The notes: generated by a model not told the origin, from the letters alone. A stretch of 64,000 nucleotides of DNA from Bacteroidota bacterium (GCA_015222055.1 JADFUR010000097.1:1-64000); one strand, 5' to 3'; counted from the first letter of the stretch, positions 42,385-52,734 are shown. Numbers and translations are program-made.

Positions 42385-44571
42385 ATGGAAATTGATGAGA
42401 AGACAATCCTGAAATATTTAAAAGATTATTTTGGGTTTAATAGTTTTAAAGGGGATCAGGGAAACGTAATAAAAAGTGTTTTAGCAAATAATGATACATT
42501 TGTTTTAATGCCAACAGGTGGTGGTAAATCCCTATGTTACCAACTACCGGCAATAATGAAAGAAGGAACAGCTATTATTATTTCTCCTTTAATTGCATTA
42601 ATGAAGAATCAGGTAGATGCCATGAGGAGCCATTCGAAAAATGATAGTATAGCACATTTTTTAAATTCCTCATTAAATAAGACGGAAATTCAAAGAGTTA
42701 AAGACGATGTGCTTAGAGGTCAAACAAAATTACTATATGTTGCACCAGAATCACTCACCAAAGAAGATAATGTTACTTTTTTGAAAAAAATACATATCTC
42801 ATTTTATGCAATTGACGAAGCTCATTGTATATCTGAATGGGGGCATGATTTTCGTCCTGAATACAGAAGAATTAGACCTATAATTAATCAAATAGGGAAA
42901 GCTTCAGTTATTGCATTAACAGCAACAGCAACTCCTAAAGTGCAACATGACATCCAAAAAAATTTAGATATTCTTGATGGTAATACTTTTAAGTCGTCTT
43001 TTAATAGAGCAAATTTATATTATGAAATAAGACCAAAGAAAAATGCTTCAAAGGAGATTATTAAATTTATAAAAGAGAATCAAGGTAAATCTGGTATTAT
43101 TTATTGTTTAAGCAGAAAAAAAGTTGAAGAATTAGCTGAGCTATTACAAATTAATGGAATAAAAGCATTAGCTTACCATGCAGGAATGGATTCTGCAACA
43201 CGTTCAAAAACACAAGACCAGTTCTTAATGGAGGATATTGATGTTATTGTAGCAACAATTGCATTTGGTATGGGTATTGACAAGCCGGATGTTCGTTTTG
43301 TTATTCATTACGACATACCGAAAAGTCTTGAAGGTTATTATCAGGAAACAGGTCGTGCCGGAAGAGATGGTGGTGAAGGAAAATGTATTACCTTTTATAG
43401 CTATAAAGATATTCAAAAACTTGAGAAATTTATGCAAGGAAAACCAATCGCAGAACAAGAGATTGGTCGACAATTGCTTTTTGAAACCGTTTCTTATGCG
43501 GAATCTTCTCTTTGCAGAAGAAAACAATTGTTGCACTATTTTGGTGAAGATTATAATGCTGAAGATTGCAAGAATTGCGATAATTGTCTTCATCCTAAAG
43601 AGCAATTTGAAGGTAAAGACTATATTGTGTTAGTTTTAAAAACAATTCTTTCTTTAACCGGGAATTTTAAGGCAGACCATATTTCAAATATTATTGCAGG
43701 AAAACTAACATCTTCAATAAAATTATATAAACATAACAAAAGCGAAGTTTTTGGAATAGGAAAAGAAAATGACGAGAGATTTTGGAACACCGTTATAAGA
43801 CAAGCGTTAGTGACAAATCTAATAAATAAAGATATAGAGACTTATGGATTATTATCTGTAAATGAAAAGGGCAAAGAATATATAAAAAATCCTTTTTCGT
43901 TTATGTTGTCAAAAGACCATGATTATGAAAGTGGTGAAGAAGATATGCAACAGTCCCATGGAGGAACAAGTGCTGTTGACCCAGCATTGTTCTCAATGCT
44001 TAAAGATTTAAGAAAGTCAATATCAAAAAGAATTGATCTTCCTCCTTTTGTTATTTTTCAAGATCCTTCGCTTGAAGATATGGCAATTCAATATCCAATT
44101 ACTATTGATGAAATGCAACATATTAATGGTGTTGGTTTGGGTAAAGCAACTCGTTACGGTAAAGAATTTGTCGAATTAATTAAAAAACATGTTGAGGAGA
44201 ACGATATTGAGCGAGCTCAAGATATGATTGTTAAATCTGCTGTAAATAAATCTGGTTTAAAAGTTTTTATTATTCAAAATATTGACAGAAAAATGTCGCT
44301 TGAAGATATTGCTGGTGCCAAAAGACTTGATATGTCTGACCTTCTTCAGGAAATTGAGGCAATTGTTAATTCAGGAACTAAAATAAATATTGGCTATTAT
44401 ATTAATGAAGTTCTTGACGAAGAACATCAAGACGAAGTCTTTGATTATTTTAAAGAAGATGCTAAGTCAGAATCCGTTCAAGAAGCATTAGATGTTCTTG
44501 GAGAAGACGAATATTCTGAAGAAGAAATTAGACTTATGAGAATTAAGTTCCTCTCAGAATTAGGAAATTAA
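42385..44571 (+). CDS. recQ: ATP-dependent DNA helicase RecQ
   Basis: RecQ unwinds DNA 3' to 5' in recombination and repair. The 728-residue protein has the helicase Q motif, Walker A GGGKS at 45-49, DEAH at 144-147, TATATP, and motif VI YYQETGRAGRDGG. A four-cysteine zinc site follows (SLCRRKQLLHYFGEDYNAEDCKNCDNC), then the RQC winged helix and an HRDC domain (about 535-610). About 100 further residues extend beyond HRDC, acidic at the end, as in other Bacteroidota RecQ proteins. It is convergent with the OppC-type gene. Confidence 0.96.
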   Translation: MEIDEKTILKYLKDYFGFNSFKGDQGNVIKSVLANNDTFVLMPTGGGKSLCYQLPAIMKEGTAIIISPLIALMKNQVDAMRSHSKNDSIAHFLNSSLNKTEIQRVKDDVLRGQTKLLYVAPESLTKEDNVTFLKKIHISFYAIDEAHCISEWGHDFRPEYRRIRPIINQIGKASVIALTATATPKVQHDIQKNLDILDGNTFKSSFNRANLYYEIRPKKNASKEIIKFIKENQGKSGIIYCLSRKKVEELAELLQINGIKALAYHAGMDSATRSKTQDQFLMEDIDVIVATIAFGMGIDKPDVRFVIHYDIPKSLEGYYQETGRAGRDGGEGKCITFYSYKDIQKLEKFMQGKPIAEQEIGRQLLFETVSYAESSLCRRKQLLHYFGEDYNAEDCKNCDNCLHPKEQFEGKDYIVLVLKTILSLTGNFKADHISNIIAGKLTSSIKLYKHNKSEVFGIGKENDERFWNTVIRQALVTNLINKDIETYGLLSVNEKGKEYIKNPFSFMLSKDHDYESGEEDMQQSHGGTSAVDPALFSMLKDLRKSISKRIDLPPFVIFQDPSLEDMAIQYPITIDEMQHINGVGLGKATRYGKEFVELIKKHVEENDIERAQDMIVKSAVNKSGLKVFIIQNIDRKMSLEDIAGAKRLDMSDLLQEIEAIVNSGTKINIGYYINEVLDEEHQDEVFDYFKEDAKSESVQEALDVLGEDEYSEEEIRLMRIKFLSELGN

Positions 44572-44633
44572 TATTGAATAATAAATAAATTGAACTGTAA
44601 ATTTTAACACGAAACTTTAAACTTTATATTTGA

Positions 44634-45851
44634 TTAGTTTTGTCTTGCGTCAAGAGCGTCTCGTAAGCTGTTTCCTAGTATTGTAAATGCCAGAACCAGC
44701 AACATTATTGCAAGTCCGGGTATTATTGCCAAATAAGCTAAATCTACAATAATATATCCATAATGTTCTTTTATCATAGTGCCCCAAGATGGCACTGGTG
44801 GTTGAACACCTATTCCAAGAAAACTCAAGCCTGCTTCTATTAATATTGCAGAAGCAAAATTTGCAGCAGAAATAACAATTACAGGACTTAAAACATTTGG
44901 GACAATATGTTTTATTATAATTCTTAAATTGCTATAACCTAAAGCTTTACCTGCTTCAATAAATTCCTTTTCTTTGAGGCTCATAACTTGTCCTCGTACA
45001 ACTCTTGCTACTTCAACCCACATTGTTAAACCTACTGCTATAAATATCTGCCAAAAGCCTTTGCCCAAGGCCATAGTTATTGCTATAACAAGTAATAAGG
45101 TCGGAATGGACCATATTATATTAATAAACCACATTATTATATCGTCAACAAATCCTCTGTAATATCCCGCAATGGCACCAAGAGTAATGCCAATTATTAA
45201 CGAAATTAAAATGGAAATAAAACCTACCGAAATTGAAACTCTTGTGCCTAAAAGTAGTCTGCTTAATAAGTCTCTTCCAAATCGGTCGGTTCCTAAAATA
45301 AACCTACTTTCTTTTATATTATTCAAAAGTATTTTATTCTTAAGCTTTTCTATTGTCTCAACATGTTTAACATTGTCTATATCATAAAAAGATATTTCAT
45401 TATTATTAAACGATACCGGTTTTGTTAATGACAATGAATACAATACATCAGCCAGATTGATATTTTTTATAATTTTAACATCTCCTTTTACATCGTTATA
45501 TTCTTCAATAGATATGTTGTTGTTATCAAAATCAAAATTATTGATAGGGATTTGATAATATTGATTTTGTTCACCCCAAAACATTTTTGCCAGCAGATTG
45601 GTTTTTTTTACTTTCTCATTTTTTTTAACAAGAAGCATTTTTACTTTAAATCCCGGTTTTTTTGTTGTTAGTTCTAAAAATTGTTCATTACAGAAAGGCG
45701 TTTTGTCAGGAGTAATTAAATAACCAAGTATTGCAGTTAGTATAGCAATAACTATTATAGCAAAACTTATTAATGCAAGTTTGTTTTTTATTAATTTTTT
45801 AAGGATAATTAATTCAATTGAACTGCTTTTATTTATTTTGTTTTTTTTCAT
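44634..45851 (-). CDS. Peptide ABC transporter permease (OppC/DppC-type)
   Basis: The 405-residue protein has one N-terminal helix (about 28-48), a large extracytoplasmic insert to about 190, and then the permease core. The core opens with SRFILGTDRFGRDLLSRLLLGTRVSISVG, the OppC signature, and contains the EAA loop EAGKALGYSNLRIIIKHIVPN and SFLGIGVQPPVPSWG. It should form a channel with an OppB-type partner and OppD/F ATPases, none of which is adjacent. The long insert is characteristic of Bacteroidota and related OppC proteins. The GT gene upstream ends in a terminator, so this gene is transcribed separately. Confidence 0.93.
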   Translation of the reverse strand: MKKNKINKSSSIELIILKKLIKNKLALISFAIIVIAILTAILGYLITPDKTPFCNEQFLELTTKKPGFKVKMLLVKKNEKVKKTNLLAKMFWGEQNQYYQIPINNFDFDNNNISIEEYNDVKGDVKIIKNINLADVLYSLSLTKPVSFNNNEISFYDIDNVKHVETIEKLKNKILLNNIKESRFILGTDRFGRDLLSRLLLGTRVSISVGFISILISLIIGITLGAIAGYYRGFVDDIIMWFINIIWSIPTLLLVIAITMALGKGFWQIFIAVGLTMWVEVARVVRGQVMSLKEKEFIEAGKALGYSNLRIIIKHIVPNVLSPVIVISAANFASAILIEAGLSFLGIGVQPPVPSWGTMIKEHYGYIIVDLAYLAIIPGLAIMLLVLAFTILGNSLRDALDARQN

Positions 45852-45865
45852 TAATTATAAGAATC

Positions 45866-45909
45866 AAAAACCACTGTAATTTTCAAGTTTTAGTCGCTTA
45901 GTGGTTTTT
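45866..45909 (-). terminator. Intrinsic terminator after the glycosyltransferase gene
   Basis: AAAAACCACT (45866-45875) and AGTGGTTTTT (45900-45909) form a 10-bp stem with a 24-base loop and T-runs on both strands. It lies between the glycosyltransferase stop (46013) and the start of the OppC-type gene. Confidence 0.65.
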
Positions 45910-46012
45910 TATTAAGCTAACGTACAGACTTATATCTTTCGTTTTTTTTGTAAGCAAACCGCTTAGCGGCTTTTCGAACTCAAGATTTGGAAAATTTATC
46001 CATACTTGAAAG

Positions 46013-47128
46013 TTATTTTGTTAACATTCTTTCTTTCCATTCAAATTTTGAGATGTTACCAATTACTGACACAAAACTAATATAAAAAAAATATAACACT
46101 TGTAAAGGGATGAAAAAAATCATTAGTTTAGTTTTATTAAAAAATTTTGTAATGTTTAATAAAAATATAAAATCAATAATTGATTTTACTATAAAAATAA
46201 AAATGAAATAATAAAAATATTGAGAATTAAAAAAGCTTGCCACAAGCGTAAACAGCAATGATAAATTAGTTAAAAAAACAATGATTGCGGTAAATAAAAT
46301 ATCAAAGTCATAACAAGCCCGACTTTTTGATGTCCATCGTTTACGTTGATTAATAAAGCTTTTGAAATTTGGTAAAGCTTTTGTATATACTGTAGCATCA
46401 ATCGATTTTAGGAAGAGAATTTTTTTGTTGTATTTCCTTTTTGTTTTAAGCATTAGAAAAATATCATCGCCTGACGAGAAATTATTTTTTAAGGTATCGT
46501 TAAATTCTAGAAAAATATTTTTTTCAAATGCAAGGTTTGCTCCATTACACATTATGGCGTGATTAATATTTATAGATCCTGCACCCGAACCAATTAAACT
46601 TAAAAATTCTAAAGATTGCATTTTTTCAAAAATATTTTTTTCATTTTTAATAATCACAGGCGATACAATCATTTTTGGATGATGCTGATTGTAAAATGAA
46701 AGAATTGTTTCCAACCAGTTTTTATTCATTCTGCAATCGGCATCAGTTGTTATTATTAATTTGCCTTGCGAATTTTTTATAGCATTTATTAATGCGTTTT
46801 TTTTGCCGGAGATATTTTTAGTGAGCTGTAATAATTTAATTTTTGAATTTTTTTTACTTCGGCTTTCAATAATTTTAACAGTAGAATCTGTAGAATGGTC
46901 ATCTACAATAATTAGTTCGAAATTGTTATATGTTTGGGCAGTAATATCATCAATAACACTTATAATGTTATCTTCTTCATTTCTGGCCGCTATTATAATA
47001 GAGATAAAAATTTGATTTTGGTTTTGAATTTTATCACTAAAAAAAATCTTGTTTTTTATCCACCCGATATAGAACAACATAATTAAGATAAAATAAATAA
47101 AAACTAAAATGTAAAATCCCACTTGCAT
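46013..47128 (-). CDS. Family 2 glycosyltransferase, membrane-bound
   Basis: The 371-residue protein has an N-terminal helix (about 5-24), a GT-A domain with ISIIIAARNEEDNI, DDH at 76-78, DAD at 129-131, a GANLAFEK acceptor segment, and NQRKRWTSKS, the (Q/R)xxRW motif of processive enzymes. Three or more helices close the C-terminus. It likely transfers sugar to a lipid or polysaccharide on the cytoplasmic side of the inner membrane. Donor and acceptor are unknown and no polysaccharide cluster surrounds it. Confidence 0.92.
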   Translation of the reverse strand: MQVGFYILVFIYFILIMLFYIGWIKNKIFFSDKIQNQNQIFISIIIAARNEEDNIISVIDDITAQTYNNFELIIVDDHSTDSTVKIIESRSKKNSKIKLLQLTKNISGKKNALINAIKNSQGKLIITTDADCRMNKNWLETILSFYNQHHPKMIVSPVIIKNEKNIFEKMQSLEFLSLIGSGAGSININHAIMCNGANLAFEKNIFLEFNDTLKNNFSSGDDIFLMLKTKRKYNKKILFLKSIDATVYTKALPNFKSFINQRKRWTSKSRACYDFDILFTAIIVFLTNLSLLFTLVASFFNSQYFYYFIFIFIVKSIIDFIFLLNITKFFNKTKLMIFFIPLQVLYFFYISFVSVIGNISKFEWKERMLTK

Positions 47129-47266
47129 AAAGTCTGTTTTTTATCAATACAATATAATACTTTTGATTTTTATTGAGTTATTTAATTAAGTATTTTTTTA
47201 TTAATTAATTCTAATTAATTTTATGGCATAAGTTTTGTTATTATATACTTATTTGATTAAAAAAAT

Positions 47267-49246
47267 ATGCACAGATTAAAATTTACAATAATTTTATTTT
47301 TATTTATTCCGGTATTATGTTTTTCACAACTTGATATAGCTCATTATATTGGTGTTGGACGTTATGAGTTGTTTCATGAGAATTATACAAAAGCAATTAA
47401 ACGGTTTAATGCAGTAATTAAAATAAAACCAGATTTATTTGTTGCGTATTTTTATAGAGGAATAGCTAAATATAATCTTGGTGATTTTGTTGGTGCTGAT
47501 TATGATTTTAATAAATCGATTAAAATTAATCCTTATTTTTCTGATGCTTACCATTTTAGAGGTGTTACCCAAGACAGATTACATAATTTTGATTTAGCTC
47601 TTCAGAATTACGAGAAAGCATTAAATTTAGATCCAACGAACCCAAATGTTTACATTAGTCGCGGAGTTACCAAAATGATTTTAAAAAAGTATAAAGATGC
47701 AATTATTGATTTTGATAATTCAATAAAATTGAAAGCGACTATTCCTGGAGCATTTATTAACAGAGGAATTGTAAAACACTATCTTAAAGATTATAAAGGA
47801 GCTATTGTTGATTACACAGAGGCTATTAGCTTGAATCATTTTTCATCAGAAGCTTATGGTAGGCGTGCTTTTGCAAAAAGCGAATTGAAAGAATACAATG
47901 CTGCTATTTTTGATTATGATTATGCTATTAAATTAGATGCTCACAATTCTTTGTTATATTTTAATAGGGGGATTGTTTACTATAAAATGAAAAATTTTAA
48001 TAAAGCTATTGATGACTATAACAAAGTTATTGAGATAGATCCTGATAATGCTATTACATTTTATAACCGTGCAATTGTTGAAACGGAAATAGGTGATTAT
48101 AATAAAGCTATTGCTGATTATGATAGAGTAGGAGAGTTAAAGCCTGAAAACATACTCTCGTATTATAATAAAGCAGGAGTAAAATTTGAAATGAAAGATT
48201 ACGAAGGGGCAATTCGTGATTACTCTGAGGCTATTAAAATTTTTCCCGATTTTGCTGTAGCTTATCTCAATAGGGCATCGGTAAAAAATAAGATTAACGA
48301 TTTTGCTGGAGCTATTGAAGACCATAATATTGCCATGAAAAAAATTAATGAGTATAAAAAAAGCAAGAAAAATTCTTTATTTGAAAGTTATATTGACACA
48401 AGTTCAAAATATAGCAAAATTGTTGAGTTCGACGACGATTTTAATAGCTTTAGTGGCAAAGAAGTTGTTGATGGAAAAATTCAGAATAAAAAGATTGTTA
48501 TTGATTTAGAACCAATTTTTTCTATAATGTATAATGATTCTTTAAAAGAAAAAAACAAATACTTTAATTATCAAATACAAGAATTAAACAAAAATGATTT
48601 TTTAACAAGTTTTTTTATTTCTAACAAGAAAAAAGAAGTAACTGTTTCATCAGTACATTCAAAATTGGATAGCATTATGAGGAATGAAAAAACATATACT
48701 ACCAGTGAAATTCTATATATATACCAAGGGATTTTAAATGGAGAGATACAAAATTTTAATCTATCTATTAACATGTATGATAAAGCAATAAACATAAATA
48801 GAAAATTTTTATTTGCTTATTTTAATCGTGCAAATATCCGAACTGAAATGATTGAGTATATAAACACAATTGATGATTATAACAAAGTAATTAGAATTAA
48901 TGGTAATGTTACCAGTATAAATACTAAAGAGAAAATAGAAAAGAAGATTTATAATTACCAAGATGTATTGGAAGATTATAATAAAGTTATTGATTTAGAC
49001 CCTGAGTTTTATTATGCGTATTTTAACAGAGCGAATATTTTATGTAAATCAAAAGATTTTTTTGGAGCTGTTGACGATTATACAAAAGCTATTGAACTCG
49101 AAGATGATTTTAAAGAAGCATATTTTAACCGAGGATTAACTTTAATCTATTTAAAAGATACAAAAAAAGGTTGTGTCGATATGAGTAAAGCAGGAGAGCT
49201 AGGAGTTGAAAATGCCTATAATGTTATTAAAAGATATTGTAATTAA
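47267..49246 (+). CDS. Secreted tetratricopeptide-repeat protein
   Basis: The 659-residue protein has a signal peptide (about 1-20, LCFSQ) and about nine TPR units in residues 28-360, each with the spacing YxxRGxxxxxxxxxxxAxxDYxxAIxLxP. A non-repeat linker (370-490) follows, with many Ser and Asp residues, and then about three more TPRs (495-640). A final unit ends in CVDMSKAGELG. TPR arrays serve as protein-binding scaffolds in the periplasm or at the outer membrane. The partner is unknown. The start is the ATG at 47267. Confidence 0.92.
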   Translation: MHRLKFTIILFLFIPVLCFSQLDIAHYIGVGRYELFHENYTKAIKRFNAVIKIKPDLFVAYFYRGIAKYNLGDFVGADYDFNKSIKINPYFSDAYHFRGVTQDRLHNFDLALQNYEKALNLDPTNPNVYISRGVTKMILKKYKDAIIDFDNSIKLKATIPGAFINRGIVKHYLKDYKGAIVDYTEAISLNHFSSEAYGRRAFAKSELKEYNAAIFDYDYAIKLDAHNSLLYFNRGIVYYKMKNFNKAIDDYNKVIEIDPDNAITFYNRAIVETEIGDYNKAIADYDRVGELKPENILSYYNKAGVKFEMKDYEGAIRDYSEAIKIFPDFAVAYLNRASVKNKINDFAGAIEDHNIAMKKINEYKKSKKNSLFESYIDTSSKYSKIVEFDDDFNSFSGKEVVDGKIQNKKIVIDLEPIFSIMYNDSLKEKNKYFNYQIQELNKNDFLTSFFISNKKKEVTVSSVHSKLDSIMRNEKTYTTSEILYIYQGILNGEIQNFNLSINMYDKAININRKFLFAYFNRANIRTEMIEYINTIDDYNKVIRINGNVTSINTKEKIEKKIYNYQDVLEDYNKVIDLDPEFYYAYFNRANILCKSKDFFGAVDDYTKAIELEDDFKEAYFNRGLTLIYLKDTKKGCVDMSKAGELGVENAYNVIKRYCN

Positions 49247-49331
49247 TATTTGAATAGTTTTAAATGTTTAATTCAACAATATTTATTTTTCATTTGCTAA
49301 TTAAGGCACGGGTTTTCTGAAAACAACTACT

Positions 49332-49402
49332 GGTGCAAGCGTCTCACTTGTACCTTAATTTTAATTCTTTTTTGTTGTAAAAACACAAGCGAGACGTTTG
49401 CA
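49332..49402. repeat. Inverted repeat GTGCAAGCGTCTCACTTGTA / CACAAGCGAGACGTTTGCAC
   Basis: Arms at 49332-49351 and 49383-49402 are complementary with a few mismatches. They surround a T-rich loop in the 285-base gap between the TPR gene and tsaB. The TGCAAGCGTCTCGCTTG core is typical of scattered intergenic palindromes. The rest of the gap holds no reading frame. Confidence 0.7.
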
Positions 49403-49531
49403 CTATTGGATAATTTTGTTAGTTCGGCTTTAATTTTTATAAAAAAGTAATTTTCTCAACTATAATTAAAATTCAAATAAAGAAAATCGTATTTTAGCAG
49501 ATTAATATTGTTTAGATAATTTTTTGGAATA

Positions 49532-50248
49532 ATGGCAAAAATTTTAAATATAGAAACATCAACAAATGTATGTTCGGTTGCACTTTCGGAAAACGGCAAA
49601 TTAATCGACTACAAAGAAAGCCAAGTAGACAAATCGCATTCAACTATTTTGACGGTTTTCATTGATGAGATGTTAAAGCAAAATAATATTCAGGCCTCGC
49701 AACTCGATGCAGTTGCAGTGAGTAAAGGTCCTGGCTCATACACAGGTTTGCGAATAGGTGTTTCGGTAACTAAAGGTATTTGTTATGCAGTGGAGAAACC
49801 CGCAATTGGGGTTAGCACTTTGCAGTTAATGGCTTTGGGGGTGGTAAACAGCAATAAATTCAACTCGTTAAATATTGATGATATTAAGAAAGCTTGGTTT
49901 TGTCCGATGATTGATGCAAGACGAATGGAGGTCTATTCTGCTTTTTTTGATTTTGAAAATAATCAACAAATTAAAGTCTCAGCCGATATTATTGATGAGA
50001 ATTCGTATAAAGATTTATTAGATAAAAGAAAAATTGTTTTTTTTGGCGATGGTGCTAATAAATGTAAAGATATTATTAATGACAAAAATGCTTTTTTTAT
50101 TGATGATATTTACCCTTCGGCAAAAAATATGATAGCACTTTCATATCAAGCATTTTTAGATAAAGAATTTGAAGATACAGCATATTTTGAACCTTTTTAT
50201 TTAAAAGATTTTGTTGCTACTGTTTCTAAAAAAAATATTTTTAAGTAA
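49532..50248 (+). CDS. tsaB: tRNA threonylcarbamoyladenosine biosynthesis protein TsaB
   Basis: TsaB partners TsaD and TsaE in making t6A at position 37 of ANN-decoding tRNAs. The 238-residue protein opens with ILNIETSTNVCSVALSENG and has VAVSKGPGSYTGLRIGVSVTKGI, the TsaB signature, with ISTLQLMALG-like and CPMIDARRMEVYSA motifs following. It lacks the metal-binding His pair of TsaD, as expected. It lies alone ahead of a methyltransferase gene 41 bases downstream. Confidence 0.93.
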   Translation: MAKILNIETSTNVCSVALSENGKLIDYKESQVDKSHSTILTVFIDEMLKQNNIQASQLDAVAVSKGPGSYTGLRIGVSVTKGICYAVEKPAIGVSTLQLMALGVVNSNKFNSLNIDDIKKAWFCPMIDARRMEVYSAFFDFENNQQIKVSADIIDENSYKDLLDKRKIVFFGDGANKCKDIINDKNAFFIDDIYPSAKNMIALSYQAFLDKEFEDTAYFEPFYLKDFVATVSKKNIFK

Positions 50249-50289
50249 TTACCTTTATTGTTCAAAAATAATTAAATAAAATTTTATAA

Positions 50290-51219
50290 ATGAGTGTTTG
50301 GATTGTTAAGGCTATTGTTCAAAAAATTATTTCATTTTTGCCACAAAGTCAAAAAATAAATTATTTTTTTCAGAAGCATATTACAAAAGGAGTTGTATTA
50401 ACTGATGAGTATTTTATTGACAGATTGTTGCATGCACAAAATCATGTTGATTATTTCTGTATGTATTCGTTAATTGCAAATAATTTTAATGCACTTGAAT
50501 TAGGCACAGGCTGGTATCCTGTTATACCAATATATATGTTTTTAAGTGGAGCCGATAAAATTTACAGTGTAGACATAAATAATTTGGTAAGCGAAGAGAA
50601 TTTGAAACAAACAATTGTAAAATATTGTCAATTTTATAACAGCGGTGAACTTAATAAATATATTAAAGAAATTGATAATGAACGACTTAAACTTTTATTT
50701 GACTGCTATAATAGACAAAATGAATTAAACAGAGAGCAATTATTAAACCGATTAAATATTAATTTTATTGTTGGCGATGCACGACAACTGCCTTTAGAAT
50801 CATCATCATTAGATTTAATTACATCAAACAATACATTTGAACATATTTACCCTAAGATTTTAACCGAGATTATAAAAGAGTTTTGCAGGGTTTTAAAAAT
50901 GGGAGCAGTAATGAGCCATTTTATCGATATGTCTGACCATTTTGCTCATCTTGATAAAAAAATTAATATTTATAATTTTTTAAAATTTTCAGATAAGAGA
51001 TGGTCTTTAATTGATAATTCTGTGCAACCGCAAAATAGATTGAGAATAATACAATATCAAAAAATTTATCATAAACTTGGAATAATAATTGTTAAAAAAA
51101 TTGATAGGGAAGGAAATATTGCAAAGCTTAGAGAAATAAATATAGATAAAAAATTTCAAAATATTCCCGATGAGGAATTAGCCGTGAGTCACAGTCTATT
51201 AATTTCGGTAAAAAATTGA
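50290..51219 (+). CDS. Class I SAM-dependent methyltransferase
   Basis: The 309-residue protein has a Rossmann SAM site, ALELGTGWYPVIPIYMFLSG (about 72-91), an acidic post-motif YSVDINN, and the motif II region LDLITSNNTFEHIYPKIL. The region GDARQLPLESSSLDLI is the classic small-molecule methyltransferase pattern. Substrate unknown; FkbM-like or sugar methyltransferases are possible. Placed between tsaB and the DUF3108 gene, with no clue from neighbours. Confidence 0.82.
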   Translation: MSVWIVKAIVQKIISFLPQSQKINYFFQKHITKGVVLTDEYFIDRLLHAQNHVDYFCMYSLIANNFNALELGTGWYPVIPIYMFLSGADKIYSVDINNLVSEENLKQTIVKYCQFYNSGELNKYIKEIDNERLKLLFDCYNRQNELNREQLLNRLNINFIVGDARQLPLESSSLDLITSNNTFEHIYPKILTEIIKEFCRVLKMGAVMSHFIDMSDHFAHLDKKINIYNFLKFSDKRWSLIDNSVQPQNRLRIIQYQKIYHKLGIIIVKKIDREGNIAKLREINIDKKFQNIPDEELAVSHSLLISVKN

Positions 51220-51314
51220 ATTATTAATTCATAATTTATTTGTTTCAGCTAAGTAAATATTCTATTTTTATATCTTTTTGTTGGTTATTCCGTTAAAGTA
51301 TTATCTACAAGTTA

Positions 51315-52079
51315 ATGAATAAAATATTTTTTTTAATATTACTTTTTTTTGCAATATTTCAATGCAAAGCACAAAGCAATTATGATTCAGTTCCTTATAA
51401 AGGAGGTGAGACTTTGAAATATGTTCTTTATTACGGATGGATTGACGGAGGAGAGGCTGTTTTGAAAATTACAGATACCGTTTATAACAATAAAAAAGTT
51501 GTTCATTCTGTTGCGAGTGCTAGAACAATAAAATTGGTGGAGAAATTTTATAATGTAAAGGATGTTTATGAGAGTTATTTTGACGCAAGCACAAACCTTC
51601 CTGTAAAATCAGTTAGAGACATAAACGAAGATAGTTATAGTTATTATAACGAAGTAAGCTACGACAGAGAGAACGATTCTGTAATTAGTTTAAAAAGTGG
51701 CAAACATGCGGTGCCTAAAAATATTCAAGATGTATTGTCGGCATTTTATTATTTAAGAAATCAGTCAATGAAAAGAATGACTGTAGGCGAAGAAATAAAA
51801 GTCGACACATATTTTTCAGATGAGGTGTTTCCTTTAATCATTTGTTATAGAGGAGACGAGACAATTAAAACAAAAATAGGGAAGTTTCTATGTATGAAGT
51901 TTGTCCCTGTTGTTGAAGTAGGACGGGTTTTTAAAACGAAAGATGATTTAAAAATTTGGATAACAAAAGATGAGAATTTAATACCATTAAGAGTTCAGTT
52001 TGATTTAGCATTTGGAGCATTAAAGTGTGATTTAATTGAATATTCGGGCATAAAAACAAAATTGCGTTATTTAGAATGA
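51315..52079 (+). CDS. DUF3108 secreted protein
   Basis: The 254-residue protein has a signal peptide (about 1-20, FQCKAQ) and a DUF3108 domain, starting GETLKYVLYYGWIDGGEAVLKI and running through VKSVRDINEDSYSYYNEVSYD to IPLRVQFDLAFGALKCDLIEY. DUF3108 proteins are periplasmic lipocalin-like or outer-membrane-linked proteins of unknown role. efp follows 85 bases downstream with its own promoter. Confidence 0.82.
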   Translation: MNKIFFLILLFFAIFQCKAQSNYDSVPYKGGETLKYVLYYGWIDGGEAVLKITDTVYNNKKVVHSVASARTIKLVEKFYNVKDVYESYFDASTNLPVKSVRDINEDSYSYYNEVSYDRENDSVISLKSGKHAVPKNIQDVLSAFYYLRNQSMKRMTVGEEIKVDTYFSDEVFPLIICYRGDETIKTKIGKFLCMKFVPVVEVGRVFKTKDDLKIWITKDENLIPLRVQFDLAFGALKCDLIEYSGIKTKLRYLE

Positions 52080-52121
52080 ATTTAATTCTAAATAACATTT
52101 ATTTATTTTGTTCTTTTACAT

Positions 52122-52129
52122 TATTTTTG
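52122..52129 (+). promoter_or_regulatory. Candidate -7 element for efp
   Basis: TATTTTTG matches TAnnTTTG, 35 bases upstream of the ATG at 52165. TTTG motifs occur upstream at 52107 but at too short a spacing. Confidence 0.45.
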
Positions 52130-52164
52130 TACTTTATTAATAATTAAAAAAATAGGATTTTATT

Positions 52165-52734
52165 ATGGCATCAACATCAGATTTTAAAAATGGATTATGT
52201 ATTGAATTTAACGGTAATCTATTTGTAATAGTACAGTTTCAACATGTGAAACCAGGTAAAGGACCTGCTTTTGTAAGAACAAAATTAAAAAATTTAAATA
52301 CAGGTAAAGTTCTTGACCATACTTTTAATTCAGGAGTAAAGGTAAATATAGCTAGAATTGAACGACGACCATACCAATATTTATATAGAGATGATATGGG
52401 ATATAATTTTATGCATTCAGAGACTTTTGAACAAATATCAATATCTGAAACGATTATTAATGCACCCCAATTTTTAAAAGAAGGACAAACTGTTGAGGTC
52501 GTTTTTCATGCAGATACCGAAACACCAATGACTTGTGAACTACCTCCTTTTGTAGAATTACAAATTAAATATTCAGAGCCCGGCGAAAGAGGTAATACAT
52601 CATCTACTTCATCTTTAAAACCGGCAACTCTTGAAACAGGAGCAGAAGTTAATGTCCCATTATTTATTAACACGGGCGATATCATTAAATTAGACACTCG
52701 AACTAGTTCTTATTCTGAAAGAGTTAAGGGATAA
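52165..52734 (+). CDS. efp: Elongation factor P
   Basis: EF-P relieves ribosomes stalled at polyproline. The 189-residue protein has the three-domain plan, with the modification-site loop [10 protein letters not shown] and Lys32 at its tip. [12 protein letters not shown] and the C-terminal [22 protein letters not shown] match the family. Lys at the tip suggests lysylation or no modification rather than arginine rhamnosylation; no epmA/epmB is adjacent. Length is normal. Confidence 0.97.
   Translation: MASTSDFKNGLCIEFNGNLFVIVQFQHVKPGKGPAFVRTKLKNLNTGKVLDHTFNSGVKVNIARIERRPYQYLYRDDMGYNFMHSETFEQISISETIINAPQFLKEGQTVEVVFHADTETPMTCELPPFVELQIKYSEPGERGNTSSTSSLKPATLETGAEVNVPLFINTGDIIKLDTRTSSYSERVKG

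Noticed and set aside
42385-44571. Large antisense frames over recQ
   Set aside because: Open frames of about 126 codons on the minus strand follow recQ codon structure and show no family pattern.
45957-45976. Second hairpin AACCGCTTAGCGGCTT
   Set aside because: Only four perfect base pairs and no proper T-run; too weak to call next to the stronger terminator at 45866.
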